Source of the DNA: Anaeromyxobacter sp. Fw109-5
Lineage (GTDB): Bacteria; Myxococcota; Myxococcia; Myxococcales; Anaeromyxobacteraceae
Direction: 5' to 3'
NCBI RefSeq assembly: GCF_000017505.1
Contig: NC_009675.1
Location: 3,972,501 to 4,036,500, forward strand
Length of the DNA stretch: 64,000 bases
Positions within the stretch are counted from its first letter, which is position 1. The number at the start of each line of letters is the position of its first letter. The position numbers and the translations under genes were made by a program. The notes below the pieces were generated by a model. That model did no database searches. It was not told where the DNA came from and worked only from the letters and a program-made list of their open reading frames with translations. Shown here piece by piece: positions 8,792 through 17,248 of this stretch.

Positions 8792-9645
8792 GGGTAGACG
8801 TACTCGAAGCGCGGGGGGAAGAAGAACGACAGGCCGACGTTCGCGACGAACACCTTCTGCACCGTGCCCGGGACCGACAGGATGGGCTGGTCGGGGTACA
8901 GCGTCGCCATGAGCCCGAGCTCGAAGGCGAGCCACTCCTTCGGATAGAACCGGACGCCTCCGCCGAGATCGGTGGCGAGGTGCGGACCCTCGTTGCGGGG
9001 CTCGCCGCTCGTGGCGCTCCAGACGACCCCGAAGCCGCCCGCGAGGAACAGGTCGAAGTGGAGGATGCTCGATCCGAGGAAGGAAGCCTTCCCGTAGATC
9101 GGCGACCAGACGCCGTCCACCATCACCTGTCCGTCGAGCTGGGACGTGAGCAGCTGGCTCTGGAAGGCGATCTTGCCCTCGCGCACGTTGTCGGTGCGGA
9201 GCGGCTCGTAGTAGGTGCCGCGGACGGCGATCGCGAAGCTGTCCTGGACGTTGTAGGCGAGCCGCAGGCCGCCGCCGAACTTCTGGTAGAAGGCGTCGTT
9301 CACGGTCGCCGAGAACATCGGCGTGAGCTCGAGGCGCCCGCGCTTCAGGAACCCCTTGCGCTGGACCGCCTTGACCCGATCCCCGAGCGCGACGTCCTCG
9401 TCGCCGAACGGCAGGAGCGGCCGGCCCTCCTTCCCCTTCTCCTTCTCGGCCGCCGCAGCCGGCTCGCGCGAGGCGGGCGGCTGTGAGAGGTCCATCGGCG
9501 GTTGCTCTTCCGGCTCGGAGGGCGGCTGCTGCGCCGGCTCCTCCGCGGGCGGCTGGGACAGATCGATGCCGGGCACCTCCTGCGCGAGCGACCGGGCAGG
9601 AGAGAGCACGACCGCAAGCCAGGTAAAGGCGACGAGCGTTCTCAT
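8788..9645 (-). CDS. gltA: GltA-like outer-membrane beta-barrel protein
   Basis: First gene of the glt operon; 285 residues. A signal peptide (residues 1-21, ending SLAQ) is followed by a low-complexity Pro/Glu/Gln linker carrying the motif DLSQPP twice (IDLSQPP and MDLSQPP). A barrel domain follows from about residue 85: LELTPMFSATVNDAFYQKF, GGLRLAYNVQDSFAIAVRG and VGLSFFFPPRFEYVYP. The aromatic C-terminal residues are typical of outer-membrane barrels. In Myxococcus, GltA, GltB and GltC form the outer-membrane/periplasmic module of the gliding complex. A sigma-70-like promoter lies about 30 bases upstream of the start. Confidence 0.65.
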   Translation of the reverse strand: MRTLVAFTWLAVVLSPARSLAQEVPGIDLSQPPAEEPAQQPPSEPEEQPPMDLSQPPASREPAAAAEKEKGKEGRPLLPFGDEDVALGDRVKAVQRKGFLKRGRLELTPMFSATVNDAFYQKFGGGLRLAYNVQDSFAIAVRGTYYEPLRTDNVREGKIAFQSQLLTSQLDGQVMVDGVWSPIYGKASFLGSSILHFDLFLAGGFGVVWSATSGEPRNEGPHLATDLGGGVRFYPKEWLAFELGLMATLYPDQPILSVPGTVQKVFVANVGLSFFFPPRFEYVYP

Positions 9646-9675
9646 ATGAGTTGGCGTGGGCAGCGCCCGGTGGGC

Positions 9676-9704
9676 ATCCTAGCCAAAGGGCGGTGGAGGG
9701 GCAA
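9676..9704 (-). promoter_or_regulatory. Predicted sigma-70-type promoter of the glt operon
   Basis: On the minus strand a -35 box TTGCCC (9704-9699) is separated by exactly 17 bases from a -10 box TAGGAT (9681-9676). Transcription would begin near 9669, leaving a leader of about 24 bases before the gltA ATG at 9645. Seen in sequence; activity is inferred. Confidence 0.5.
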
Positions 9705-9784
9705 CGAACCGGCCCGCCAGAAAACCGCGTCCGTACGCGGCTGTAGGCGCCTGTCGGCAGTCGGGCGCCCTCTCGCCCCCTTCC

Positions 9785-9813
9785 TTGTCGGAGGGCCGAT
9801 CGCGTGCTAACGA
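9785..9813 (+). promoter_or_regulatory. Predicted promoter of the lipoprotein/DUF192 pair
   Basis: TTGTCG (9785-9790), a 17-base spacer, then TAACGA (9808-9813) on the plus strand. The start site would fall only a few bases before the ATG at 9825, so the transcript would be nearly leaderless. It diverges from the glt promoter about 80 bases away. Confidence 0.35.
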
Positions 9814-9824
9814 TCCGCCGACCC

Positions 9825-10322
9825 ATGCGCCCTGCCGCCATCAAGCTCGCCGTCGCGCTCGCCACCGTCGCGCTCGCCGCTTGCCAGGATCCGGACGTGG
9901 GCGAGCGGTGCCCCCTGCAGTGGGGGACCGACAGCTCGCTCCCCCGCCCGACGCCGGCGACGGCTGCCGGTGATTACTTCGAGTCCGGCAACCCCGCCTG
10001 CGACGACCTCGTCTGCATCGTCTCGCCGGCGTCCTCGGGATCGAAGTACGCCGAGTGCGAGGGCGAGAACTGCGGCTACTGCTCGAAGCCGTGCGTCTCG
10101 AACGACGACTGCTACACGGACGACACGGGCCTCGTGTGCGATCTCGTCCTGCTGGATCCGGCGTTCCTCGCCGCGCTCGACGCGAGCAACAAGTCGTGCA
10201 CGACGAGCACCGACTGCGCCGCGGGCCAGCAGTGCGGCGCCGACGGTCAGTGCACCCCCACGGTCCGAGAGCGCTACCTCGGCGACATCGCCTTCTCGTC
10301 CTTCTGCGTCGTGCCGAGGTGA
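9825..10322 (+). CDS. Cys-rich lipoprotein, function unknown
   Basis: I start this 165-residue protein at ATG 9825, because the signal sequence MRPAAIKLAVALATVALAAC then ends in a good lipobox (LAAC). An in-frame GTG at 9804 would add seven residues. The mature protein has about a dozen cysteines in spaced pairs, such as CGYCSKPC, SNDDCYTDD and CTTSTDCAAGQQCGADGQC. This small disulfide-module style is also seen in the Pal-like protein of this window. It is probably anchored to a membrane facing the periplasm or outside. Its stop overlaps the start of the next gene (GTGA). No known family recognised. Confidence 0.7.
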   Translation: MRPAAIKLAVALATVALAACQDPDVGERCPLQWGTDSSLPRPTPATAAGDYFESGNPACDDLVCIVSPASSGSKYAECEGENCGYCSKPCVSNDDCYTDDTGLVCDLVLLDPAFLAALDASNKSCTTSTDCAAGQQCGADGQCTPTVRERYLGDIAFSSFCVVPR

Positions 10323-10786
10323 CGGCTCGCCTCGCGCGCGCGCTCCCGGCGCTGCTCGTCGTCCTCTGCTGCGTGAACGCGAACGGCTCCGATGCGCGCA
10401 CGCCGGCCCCCCGCGTCCTGGTGGAGACCGCCTCCGGCGCTCGCCACGCCGTGCGCGTCGAGCTGGCGCGCACCGACGCGGAGCGCGCGCGCGGGCTCAT
10501 GTGGCGCGAGCGGCTGGAGCCGGACGCGGGCATGCTCTTCCTGTTCGAGGAGAGCGCGGCGCACGGGTTCTGGATGAAGAACACGCTCATCCCTCTCGAC
10601 ATGGTCTTCATCGGGGAGGACGGGCGGATCGTCGGAGTCGTCGAGCGCGCCGAGCCGGGGACGACGACGCAGCGAGCCGTGGGCGCGCCGAGCCGCTACG
10701 TGCTCGAGGTGAACGGCGGCTGGTGCGCCGCGCGCGGCGTCCGCGCCGGCGACCGGGTGCGGTTCGAGAACGTCCCCAGGTTCTAG
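10319..10786 (+). CDS. DUF192 family exported protein
   Basis: This 155-residue protein begins at GTG 10319, overlapping the previous stop by four bases. A hydrophobic export signal occupies residues 3-20, and its two adjacent cysteines could serve as a lipobox. The DUF192 domain then fills about residues 35-150, with the typical GLMWRERLEPDAGMLFLFE, GFWMKNTLIPLDMVFIGEDG and an end in GDRVRFEN. The family is widespread and small; its biochemical function is not established. Coupling to the Cys-rich lipoprotein suggests a joint periplasmic role. Confidence 0.85.
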   Translation: MTARLARALPALLVVLCCVNANGSDARTPAPRVLVETASGARHAVRVELARTDAERARGLMWRERLEPDAGMLFLFEESAAHGFWMKNTLIPLDMVFIGEDGRIVGVVERAEPGTTTQRAVGAPSRYVLEVNGGWCAARGVRAGDRVRFENVPRF

Positions 10787-10829
10787 CAGCTCGCGCTTCG
10801 ACGGGCCGGCGCGAGGGGGACCCGTTCGA

Positions 10830-11195
<366 letters not shown>

Positions 11196-11254
11196 CCCGC
11201 GCCATGTTATCCCGGGGGCGGCGCGCCCGATAGCTCGCGCCCGGGGGCACTCGC

Positions 11255-13564
11255 GTGGAGCCGCGCTTCGTCCAGATCGCCGCCGCGCTCGCGCGCCGCC
11301 GCGCCGTCCGGGCGGGAGGCGCGCTCCTCCTCGCCGCCGGGTTCGCGGCGGGATCGCTGCCGCTGCTGGACGCCCCGGGTTACGAGCTCGGCCAGGCGGG
11401 CGCGCTGCTCGCCGCGGCGCTCGCGCCGCTCCTCGCCGTCCCCGCCGTCCGGATGGAGCGGGCGCGCCCCGACGCGTCCCCCGCGGCGGCCTTCGGGGGC
11501 GCCGCGCTCGTGCTGACGGCGCTGCTCGCGCTGCTCCTCGCCGGAGGGGTCGTGCGCGCGGCGCTGGGGCCGTGCTCGGCCTTCACGCCCGCGGCCGCGT
11601 TCTTCCCGCTCCTCGCCCTCCCCTCGGCGCTCCTCGCGACCGCGGTCGCGACCCTCTCCGCGCTGGCCGCCCGCGGGCGCGCGCCGCCGGCCGCGCTCCT
11701 CTACGCCGCCGCGCTCGCCGCCTCGCTCGCGTGGACCCTCGTCGCCGCCTACCGGGGCCCGGCCGCCTTCCTCTTCGACCCCGTGCTCGGCGCCTGGCCC
11801 GGGCCGCTCTACGACGAGGCGCTCCCGGTGGACGCGCGCCTGCTGCTCTTCCGCGGCGAGGCGGCGGCCTGGGCCGCCGCGGCGATCGCGCTCGCCGAGG
11901 GCGCGGCGCGGGCGCGGCGCGCCGGGCTCCGCGCCGCCACGACGCCGGCCGTCGTGCTCGCCCTCGCCGCCGGCGCGGCGGTGGCGGCCCGCGCCACGCG
12001 AGACGCGCTCGCGCTCTCCGGCGAACGCGAGGGCATAGCCCGCGCGCTCGGCGGGCGACGCGAGGGGCCGCGCTGCACGATCCTGCTCCCGGCCGAGAAG
12101 CCGGCCGCCGCCGCGGGCGCGCTGCTCGCCGAGTGCGAGTTCCACGTGGCGGACCTGGCGCGGGCGCTCGGCCTCGCCGCGCCGCCGCGCGTGACCGTGC
12201 ACGTGTACCGGAGCCCCGCCGAGAAGCGCCGCCTCGTGGGCGCCGCCGCGACCGAGTTCGCGAAGCCGTGGCTCGCGGAGGTGCACGTCGTCGACGCGCC
12301 GGCGCCCCACCCATCGCTCCGCCACGAGCTGGTCCACGCGGTGGCCGGCGCGATCGCCGCGGGGCCGCTGCGGATCCCAGCCCGCGCGGGCGTCGTCCCG
12401 TCCGCGGGGCTCCTGGAGGGGCTCGCGGTGGCGCTCGAGATCCCGCGCGGCGACTGGACCGTGCACGAGTGGTCGCGCGCGGCCCGGGAGCTCGGGCTCC
12501 TGCCCGACGTCGCGGCCATCGTCGGTCCCGCGGGGTTCTGGACGCAGGCGCCCGCGCGCGCCTACACGGCGTCGGGGAGCTTCCTCGCGTTCCTGCTCGA
12601 GCGCCACGGCCCGGCGAAGGTCGCCCGCGCCTACCGCGACGGCGACGTCGCCGCCGCGCTCGGCGCTCCGCTCGAGGCGCTCGTCGCCGAGTGGCAGGCG
12701 TTCCTCGACGGCGTGGCGGTGCCGCCCGGCCTCGAGGCGGCCGCGCGCGCCCGGCTCGGCCGCAAGAGCCTCTTCGCCCGGCGGTGCGCGCGCGAGGCGG
12801 CGGCCCTCGCCGCGGACGCCGCCGCGGCGGCCGGGACCGGGCGCGCGGACGAGGCGTGCCGGCTCTGGCGCCGGTGGGGCGCGCTCGCCGACGCGGCCGC
12901 CGCAGAGAAGGCCGCGGGGGACGCGCTCGCGCGCGGCGGCGAGCTCGACGGCGCGTCCGCCGCCTACGCGCGGGCACGGGCGTGGGCGGCGCCGGAGGAC
13001 GAGGCGCTGCGCGCCTCCCTCGCCTCGGCGGAGGGCGATGTCGCGTGGCGGCGCGGCGATCTCGTGGCGGCCGAGCGCGGCTGGTCCGAGGCGGTCGCCG
13101 CGCATCCCGACCGCCCCGAGGCCCGCCTCCTCGCGGCCAAGCGCGCCGCGGTCACCGACCCGGCGCTGGGGGCGGCCGCCCGCGCCTACCTGCTCGCCGA
13201 GGGCGACCCTGCGCTCGCGCTCGCGCGGCTCGCCCGCGCGGAGCACCCCCTCGCGGCGTACCTCGTCGGCCGGGCCCTGCTCTCGCGCGGCGAGGTCGGG
13301 GCGGCCCTCCCCGAGCTCGCGCGCGCGGACGCGCAGCCGCTCCCTCCGCTCCTCGCCGCGGAGGCGCGCGCGCTGCGGGCAGAGGCGCGCTGCCGCGCTG
13401 GGGAGACGGACGCAGGCGCGGGCCAGCTCGCGGCGCTGGCCGCGGCCGCGGACGGGGAGGCCGAGCGGCTGCGAGCCGAGGCGGCGCTACGCCGCTGCCG
13501 CTTCGAGGCGTCCGAGCGCGCGGGGCTGGGCGCCGCGCCCGCCGGCGCGCGGCTCCTCCCCTGA
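11255..13564 (+). CDS. Membrane-anchored gluzincin-type metalloprotease with TPR-like tail
   Basis: This 769-residue product starts at GTG 11255. The N-terminal 270 residues hold several hydrophobic, probably membrane-spanning, segments. A zinc-peptidase domain follows: HELVH at residues 357-361 supplies two histidines and the catalytic Glu. A Glu in LLEGLAVALE (about residue 388) fits the third metal ligand of the peptidase-MA/gluzincin type. The segment FLAFLLERHGPAKVARAY is also typical of that group. The last 270 residues are Ala/Arg-rich helical repeats resembling TPRs. It ends 14 bases before the convergent next gene. Substrate unknown; the active-site assignment is by motif only. Confidence 0.65.
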   Translation: MEPRFVQIAAALARRRAVRAGGALLLAAGFAAGSLPLLDAPGYELGQAGALLAAALAPLLAVPAVRMERARPDASPAAAFGGAALVLTALLALLLAGGVVRAALGPCSAFTPAAAFFPLLALPSALLATAVATLSALAARGRAPPAALLYAAALAASLAWTLVAAYRGPAAFLFDPVLGAWPGPLYDEALPVDARLLLFRGEAAAWAAAAIALAEGAARARRAGLRAATTPAVVLALAAGAAVAARATRDALALSGEREGIARALGGRREGPRCTILLPAEKPAAAAGALLAECEFHVADLARALGLAAPPRVTVHVYRSPAEKRRLVGAAATEFAKPWLAEVHVVDAPAPHPSLRHELVHAVAGAIAAGPLRIPARAGVVPSAGLLEGLAVALEIPRGDWTVHEWSRAARELGLLPDVAAIVGPAGFWTQAPARAYTASGSFLAFLLERHGPAKVARAYRDGDVAAALGAPLEALVAEWQAFLDGVAVPPGLEAAARARLGRKSLFARRCAREAAALAADAAAAAGTGRADEACRLWRRWGALADAAAAEKAAGDALARGGELDGASAAYARARAWAAPEDEALRASLASAEGDVAWRRGDLVAAERGWSEAVAAHPDRPEARLLAAKRAAVTDPALGAAARAYLLAEGDPALALARLARAEHPLAAYLVGRALLSRGEVGAALPELARADAQPLPPLLAAEARALRAEARCRAGETDAGAGQLAALAAAADGEAERLRAEAALRRCRFEASERAGLGAAPAGARLLP

Positions 13565-13578
13565 CCGCCCGGGGGATG

Positions 13579-14037
13579 TCACGGTCCGTGACGCAGCCGG
13601 TCGATCGCCGCCTTCGGGTTCTTCACCCCGTTCTTGAGCAGCCACCAGGTCACCTTCATGCCTCCGACCGCGAGCACGCCGAGGTATCCGTGCCCGAGGA
13701 GCTGCGTGGTGGGGGCGTCGATCTTCACGCGCACCTTCAGGGCGGGGTCCCGCTCGAGGACGAGCTTGAAGAACTCCACGCCGAACTCGCCCACGTCCTG
13801 GGAGCCGAGCGAGGTGATCCGCTGCACCGCCCCCGCCGGCAGGGTGAGGGTGAAGTCGGGGTCCGCCGCCGCCTCCACCCGCACCTCGGGCGCGCCGCTC
13901 TCCATGGTGAAGTGCGCCGGGCCGGAGTCGAGCGCGAGGTTCACGCGCGCACCGCGCGTGAGGGGCCGCGTCGCCTTGCGCGCCGCGGGAGAGGTCTCGA
14001 AGAAGGCCTTCAGGGAGTCGAAGCTCGCGCCGGTCAT
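13579..14037 (-). CDS. Conserved hypothetical protein, SCP2-like fold possible
   Basis: This 152-residue soluble-looking protein has no signal peptide. It has a beta-rich N-terminal half (VNLALDSGPAHFTMESG, DFTLTLPAGAVQRITS) and a helical C-terminal half (VGEFGVEFFKLVLERDPAL). The layout of a lipid-like binding beta sheet followed by helices is reminiscent of sterol-carrier-protein-2-like domains, but no diagnostic motif settles it. I do not recognise the family with confidence. Confidence 0.6.
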   Translation of the reverse strand: MTGASFDSLKAFFETSPAARKATRPLTRGARVNLALDSGPAHFTMESGAPEVRVEAAADPDFTLTLPAGAVQRITSLGSQDVGEFGVEFFKLVLERDPALKVRVKIDAPTTQLLGHGYLGVLAVGGMKVTWWLLKNGVKNPKAAIDRLRHGP

Positions 14038-14109
14038 CGTGCGCCCAATCTAAACCGGCCCCGGGGACACGGGGGGTCCCGGCGCGGGGCCTGCGAAGCG
14101 CGGTGGCGC

Positions 14110-14138
14110 TTGACCGGTGCGCTCGCCCGGGCCACAGT
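14110..14138 (+). promoter_or_regulatory. Predicted promoter, leaderless type
   Basis: TTGACC (14110-14115), 17-base spacer, CACAGT (14133-14138), then 7 bases to the ATG at 14146. The -35 match is good and the -10 is weak. The geometry is the same as at 17213-17241. Confidence 0.3.
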
Positions 14139-14145
14139 CCCGCGC

Positions 14146-14625
14146 ATGACGACCCGCCCCGTGACGCAGCTCGCGCTCTGCGCCGTCATCGCCCTCGCCG
14201 CCGCGTGCGGCACGAAGCGGATCCCCGGCACGGACATCCGCGACACGGCGGACAACCGCGCCGTCTACGAGGTGGTCCGCGGGTACCACAGGGCGCTCGA
14301 GGCCCGCGACGCCGCCGGCCTCCTCACCCTCGTCTCCCCGGACTACTTCGACTCCGCCGGTACGCCGGACCCCGCAGACGACCTGGATCGCACCCGCCTC
14401 GAGCAGACGCTGGCAGCGGATCTCGCACGCCTCGAAGGGGTGCGCGTGGACATGACCCTCCGCAGCATCGAGGTGCAGGGGGACACCGCCACCGCCGAGG
14501 TCTTCTACGAAGGCTACTACCGGGTGCAGACGCCGAGCGGCGCGGTGCCGCGCCGGGACGCGGACGTCCACCGGCTCCTGCTGAAGAAGCTCGACGGTCA
14601 GTGGAAGATCGCGGCGGGGCTCTAG
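14146..14625 (+). CDS. NTF2/SnoaL-like lipoprotein
   Basis: This 159-residue protein has a lipoprotein signal (MTTRPVTQLALCAVIALAAA followed by Cys). The body looks like a cone-shaped NTF2/SnoaL-type fold: a helix with VVRGYHRALEARDAAGLLTL, the segment SPDYFDSAGTPD, then strands ending HRLLLKKLDGQWKIAAGL. Such domains often bind small hydrophobic ligands or act as periplasmic accessory domains; no catalytic residues are obvious. ATG 14146 is chosen because the signal peptide begins there and a promoter-like element precedes it. It converges on the kinase-like gene with a 16-base gap. Confidence 0.7.
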   Translation: MTTRPVTQLALCAVIALAAACGTKRIPGTDIRDTADNRAVYEVVRGYHRALEARDAAGLLTLVSPDYFDSAGTPDPADDLDRTRLEQTLAADLARLEGVRVDMTLRSIEVQGDTATAEVFYEGYYRVQTPSGAVPRRDADVHRLLLKKLDGQWKIAAGL

Positions 14626-14641
14626 GCCCGCCGCGGCGACC

Positions 14642-15613
14642 TCACGCGGGGCCGAGCAGCGCGAGGAACCCGCGCTCGCCCAGCTCGCGCAGCGCGACGA
14701 GCCGGTCGCGGTACCGCGTCCAGTCCTTCCGCGCGAGCCGGTCCGCGCCGACCTCCGCGAGGTGGAAGGCGTGGATGCGCGAGGCGGTGAAGCGCAGCGC
14801 GGCGTAGCTCGCCCACGCGTGGAGGGCGTCGACGGTCTCGGGCTCGACGCGGCGCTTCGCGCGGTAGCCCTGGACGAGCGCCGCTGCTCGGGCGGGCTCG
14901 TAACGATCCGTGTAGCACCACGCGTTCAAAGCGACGGCCAGGTCGTAGGCGAACGGCGCGACGCAGCTCATCTCCCAGTCGAGGATCGCGCTCACCCGGT
15001 CGCCGATCCACAGGACGTTGTCGGCGAAGAGGTCGCCGTGGACGAGCCCCTGCGGCGCCCCGGGGAGGTGCGCCGCGCGGGCGAGCTCGTCCTCCAGCAG
15101 CGGCAGCGCCGCCGCGAGCGCCGCGTCGGCCTCGGCCTCCTGCCGGAGCGGAGCGATCCAGCCTTCCACGCGGGCGAGGCCGTACGGGTTCTCCCGCGAC
15201 GCGGTGAACCCGGCGGCGAGATCGTGCAGCCGGCCGAGCTGCTCGCCCACCCGCCGGCAGCGCTCCGGTCCCGCGTCCTGGCGGGAGATCTCCTCGCCCG
15301 GCGCGTAGGCGAAGAGCATCGCCTGCTTGCCGGCGACCGGCACGAACGGGCGCCCGTCGGCGGCGAAGTGCAGGCGCGGCACGGGGAAGCGCGCTTCGTG
15401 CAGGTAGCGCTGCACCTCCGCCTCGAACCGCACGTCGCCCTCGGTCTTCCCCTCGCTGATGCGCAGGAAGAACCGCTGCCCTCCGGCCCAGAGGTGGAAG
15501 TTCGTGTTGACGGCCCCCTTCAGCTCGGGCCGGACCCGCTCGGGCGCGGGGAGGCCGAACGGCCGGACCGCGGCGGCGAGCTCGTCGGGGGAGAGGTCGG
15601 TGTAGAGCGCCAT
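14642..15613 (-). CDS. thrB: Homoserine kinase-like phosphotransferase (ThrB/APH family)
   Basis: This 323-residue protein starts at ATG 15613. It has the aminoglycoside-phosphotransferase fold of the alternative (type II) homoserine kinases: GAVNTNFHLWAGGQRFFLRI for the nucleotide loop, VHGDLFADNVLW as catalytic loop (Asp and Asn), and SAILDWEMSC as the metal-binding Asp. ThrB of this type phosphorylates L-homoserine in threonine synthesis, in the cytoplasm. Length and motifs fit ThrB well. No other threonine gene is nearby, so another small-molecule kinase is possible. Confidence 0.75.
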   Translation of the reverse strand: MALYTDLSPDELAAAVRPFGLPAPERVRPELKGAVNTNFHLWAGGQRFFLRISEGKTEGDVRFEAEVQRYLHEARFPVPRLHFAADGRPFVPVAGKQAMLFAYAPGEEISRQDAGPERCRRVGEQLGRLHDLAAGFTASRENPYGLARVEGWIAPLRQEAEADAALAAALPLLEDELARAAHLPGAPQGLVHGDLFADNVLWIGDRVSAILDWEMSCVAPFAYDLAVALNAWCYTDRYEPARAAALVQGYRAKRRVEPETVDALHAWASYAALRFTASRIHAFHLAEVGADRLARKDWTRYRDRLVALRELGERGFLALLGPA

Positions 15614-15654
15614 GCGGAGTGGGTCGCGAGGATGCCCGCTCGCCGGCGCGCCCG

Positions 15655-16164
15655 TCAACGACTGGGCGGCGGAGGGCCCGCGATGGCGTCCGCGAGGGAG
15701 ATGGGACGCCAGCGCGCCCCGGTGACGCGCCAGCCCTCGGGCTCGCGCTCGAAGGCGAGGTCGAAGCGCTGGGCGCTCGCCTCGCCCGGGAGGAGATCGG
15801 CGAGCGCCTTGCCGGCGCCGAGCGAGCGCGAGAGGACCGCGTCCGCGACCGCCCTCGCCCGCGCCCCGTCGACCGCGACGGAGACTCCGGAGATCGAGAC
15901 CCCCACCCACTCTCCCCGCAGGACGTGCGCGGCGACGAGCTGCTTCACTCCTCGCCGATCGAGCCCCTCGCCCCGGAAGCGCTCCGACACGGCGGCGACC
16001 ACGTCGCCGATGCGCCGCTCCACCGCGGCGCGGGCCGCCTCGTCGAGGAGCGCGCGGATCAGCTCCTCGTCGGTCGGAGGAGGCGGCGCGGCGAGGCGCG
16101 CGACGGCCACCGCCCCGAGGGCGGCGGCCAGCGCGAGGACGGCGACGAGCGTGCCACGGCGCAT
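15655..16164 (-). CDS. Hypothetical exported protein, NTF2-like
   Basis: This 169-residue protein starts at ATG 16164. A hydrophobic N-terminus (residues 4-27) forms a signal peptide or anchor. A helical segment follows (PPTDEELIRALLDEAARAAV, RRIGDVVAAVSERFRGEG), then strands (WVGVSISGVSVAVDG, RFDLAFEREPEGWRVTGARW). The pattern resembles an NTF2-like regulator of lipid or envelope processes, but no family is certain. It diverges from the TPR gene at 16300. Confidence 0.6.
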   Translation of the reverse strand: MRRGTLVAVLALAAALGAVAVARLAAPPPPTDEELIRALLDEAARAAVERRIGDVVAAVSERFRGEGLDRRGVKQLVAAHVLRGEWVGVSISGVSVAVDGARARAVADAVLSRSLGAGKALADLLPGEASAQRFDLAFEREPEGWRVTGARWRPISLADAIAGPPPPSR

Positions 16165-16299
16165 GCTTCCACCTTCCGCTCCCGGGCGTACGTCCGGGCG
16201 AGCGCTCGCTCCGCGCGAGCGGGCGCGGACGAGCGAGTTAGATCCGGAGGTGGCATCCGCCGCCCCCGCCGGGTCGAAACACAAGTACACTCCACCGCC

Positions 16300-17124
16300 G
16301 TGAGCCGGGACAAGAAGGACCACATCGCGCTGTCCGACGCGCACAACTCGCGCGGCATCGAGCTGGCCGACCGCGGCTGGCTGGACGAGGCCATCCGGGA
16401 GTTCAAGAAGGCGATCGAGCTCGACCCGAGCTCCGCGCACGCGCACGACAACCTCGCGACGGTCTACTCCGAGAAGAAGCTCTTCAGGGAGGCGCTCTCG
16501 GAGTACCTCACCGCCATCCAGCTCGAGCCGGAGAGCGCGACCGCCCACTACAACCTCGCCTGCTTCCTCGCCACCCATGGGCACGACATGGCGATCGCCG
16601 AGTACCGCGACGCCATCGAGCTCGATCCCGAGTACCCGGACGCCCACCTGAACCTCGGCCTCACGCTCGCCGACCAGGGCAAGGCCGACGAGGCGGTGAA
16701 GGAGCTCGAGACCGCGATCCGGCTCGACCCGAAGGACCCGTTCCCGCGGCACGAGCTCGCGGCGCTGCTCATGGACGAGGGCGACTACCGCAGCGCCATC
16801 ACGCAGCTCAAGGAGGTGGTGCGCCTCGAGCCGGACAACTTCGAGGCGCACCTCGATCTCGGGATCTCCTACGCGCAGAAGGGCTTCTACGCCGAGGCGG
16901 AGCGCGCGTACGCGCGGGCGCGCGAGCTGAAGCCCGAGGACCTCCTCCTCAACTACAACGTCTCGGCCCTGTACGCGCTGTGGGGCAAGCCGCGGGACGC
17001 GCTCGAGGCGCTCCGCAAGGCGGTCGCCGCGGATCCGCCCAAGGTCCGGGGCTGGCTGCAGTCCGATCCGATGTTCGACGCGCTGAAGGGGACGCCGGAC
17101 TTCGACGACCTCGCCCACGGCTGA
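16300..17124 (+). CDS. TPR-repeat protein
   Basis: This 274-residue cytoplasmic-looking protein starts at GTG 16300. It is built of about seven consecutive TPR units with strong consensus, for example AHDNLATVYSEKKLFREALS, AHLNLGLTLADQGKADEAVK and AHLDLGISYAQKGFYAEAER. The last unit ends with a conserved tail (SDPMFDALKGTPDFDDL) found in several myxobacterial TPR proteins. A TACACT box at 16286-16291 lies 8 bases before the start codon. Its partner proteins are unknown. Confidence 0.8.
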   Translation: MSRDKKDHIALSDAHNSRGIELADRGWLDEAIREFKKAIELDPSSAHAHDNLATVYSEKKLFREALSEYLTAIQLEPESATAHYNLACFLATHGHDMAIAEYRDAIELDPEYPDAHLNLGLTLADQGKADEAVKELETAIRLDPKDPFPRHELAALLMDEGDYRSAITQLKEVVRLEPDNFEAHLDLGISYAQKGFYAEAERAYARARELKPEDLLLNYNVSALYALWGKPRDALEALRKAVAADPPKVRGWLQSDPMFDALKGTPDFDDLAHG

Positions 17125-17212
17125 GGGGTTGGTTTCACGGCCTCCGAGCCGGGGTGCGCCCGGGTGGGCGAGTGACCCACGGTGACGTTCGCCCCGCCGT
17201 GACGGTTCGGCC

Positions 17213-17241
17213 TTCACGGATCGTCGCCGTTTGGCTAGGCT
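17213..17241 (+). promoter_or_regulatory. Predicted promoter of the FHA/sigma-54 activator gene
   Basis: TTCACG (17213-17218), a 17-base spacer, then TAGGCT (17236-17241). The ATG at 17249 lies only 7 bases after the -10 box, so the mRNA would start at or next to the start codon (leaderless). This favours ATG 17249 over TTG 17231, which would sit inside the promoter. Confidence 0.5.
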
Positions 17242-17248
17242 CCGCCGC

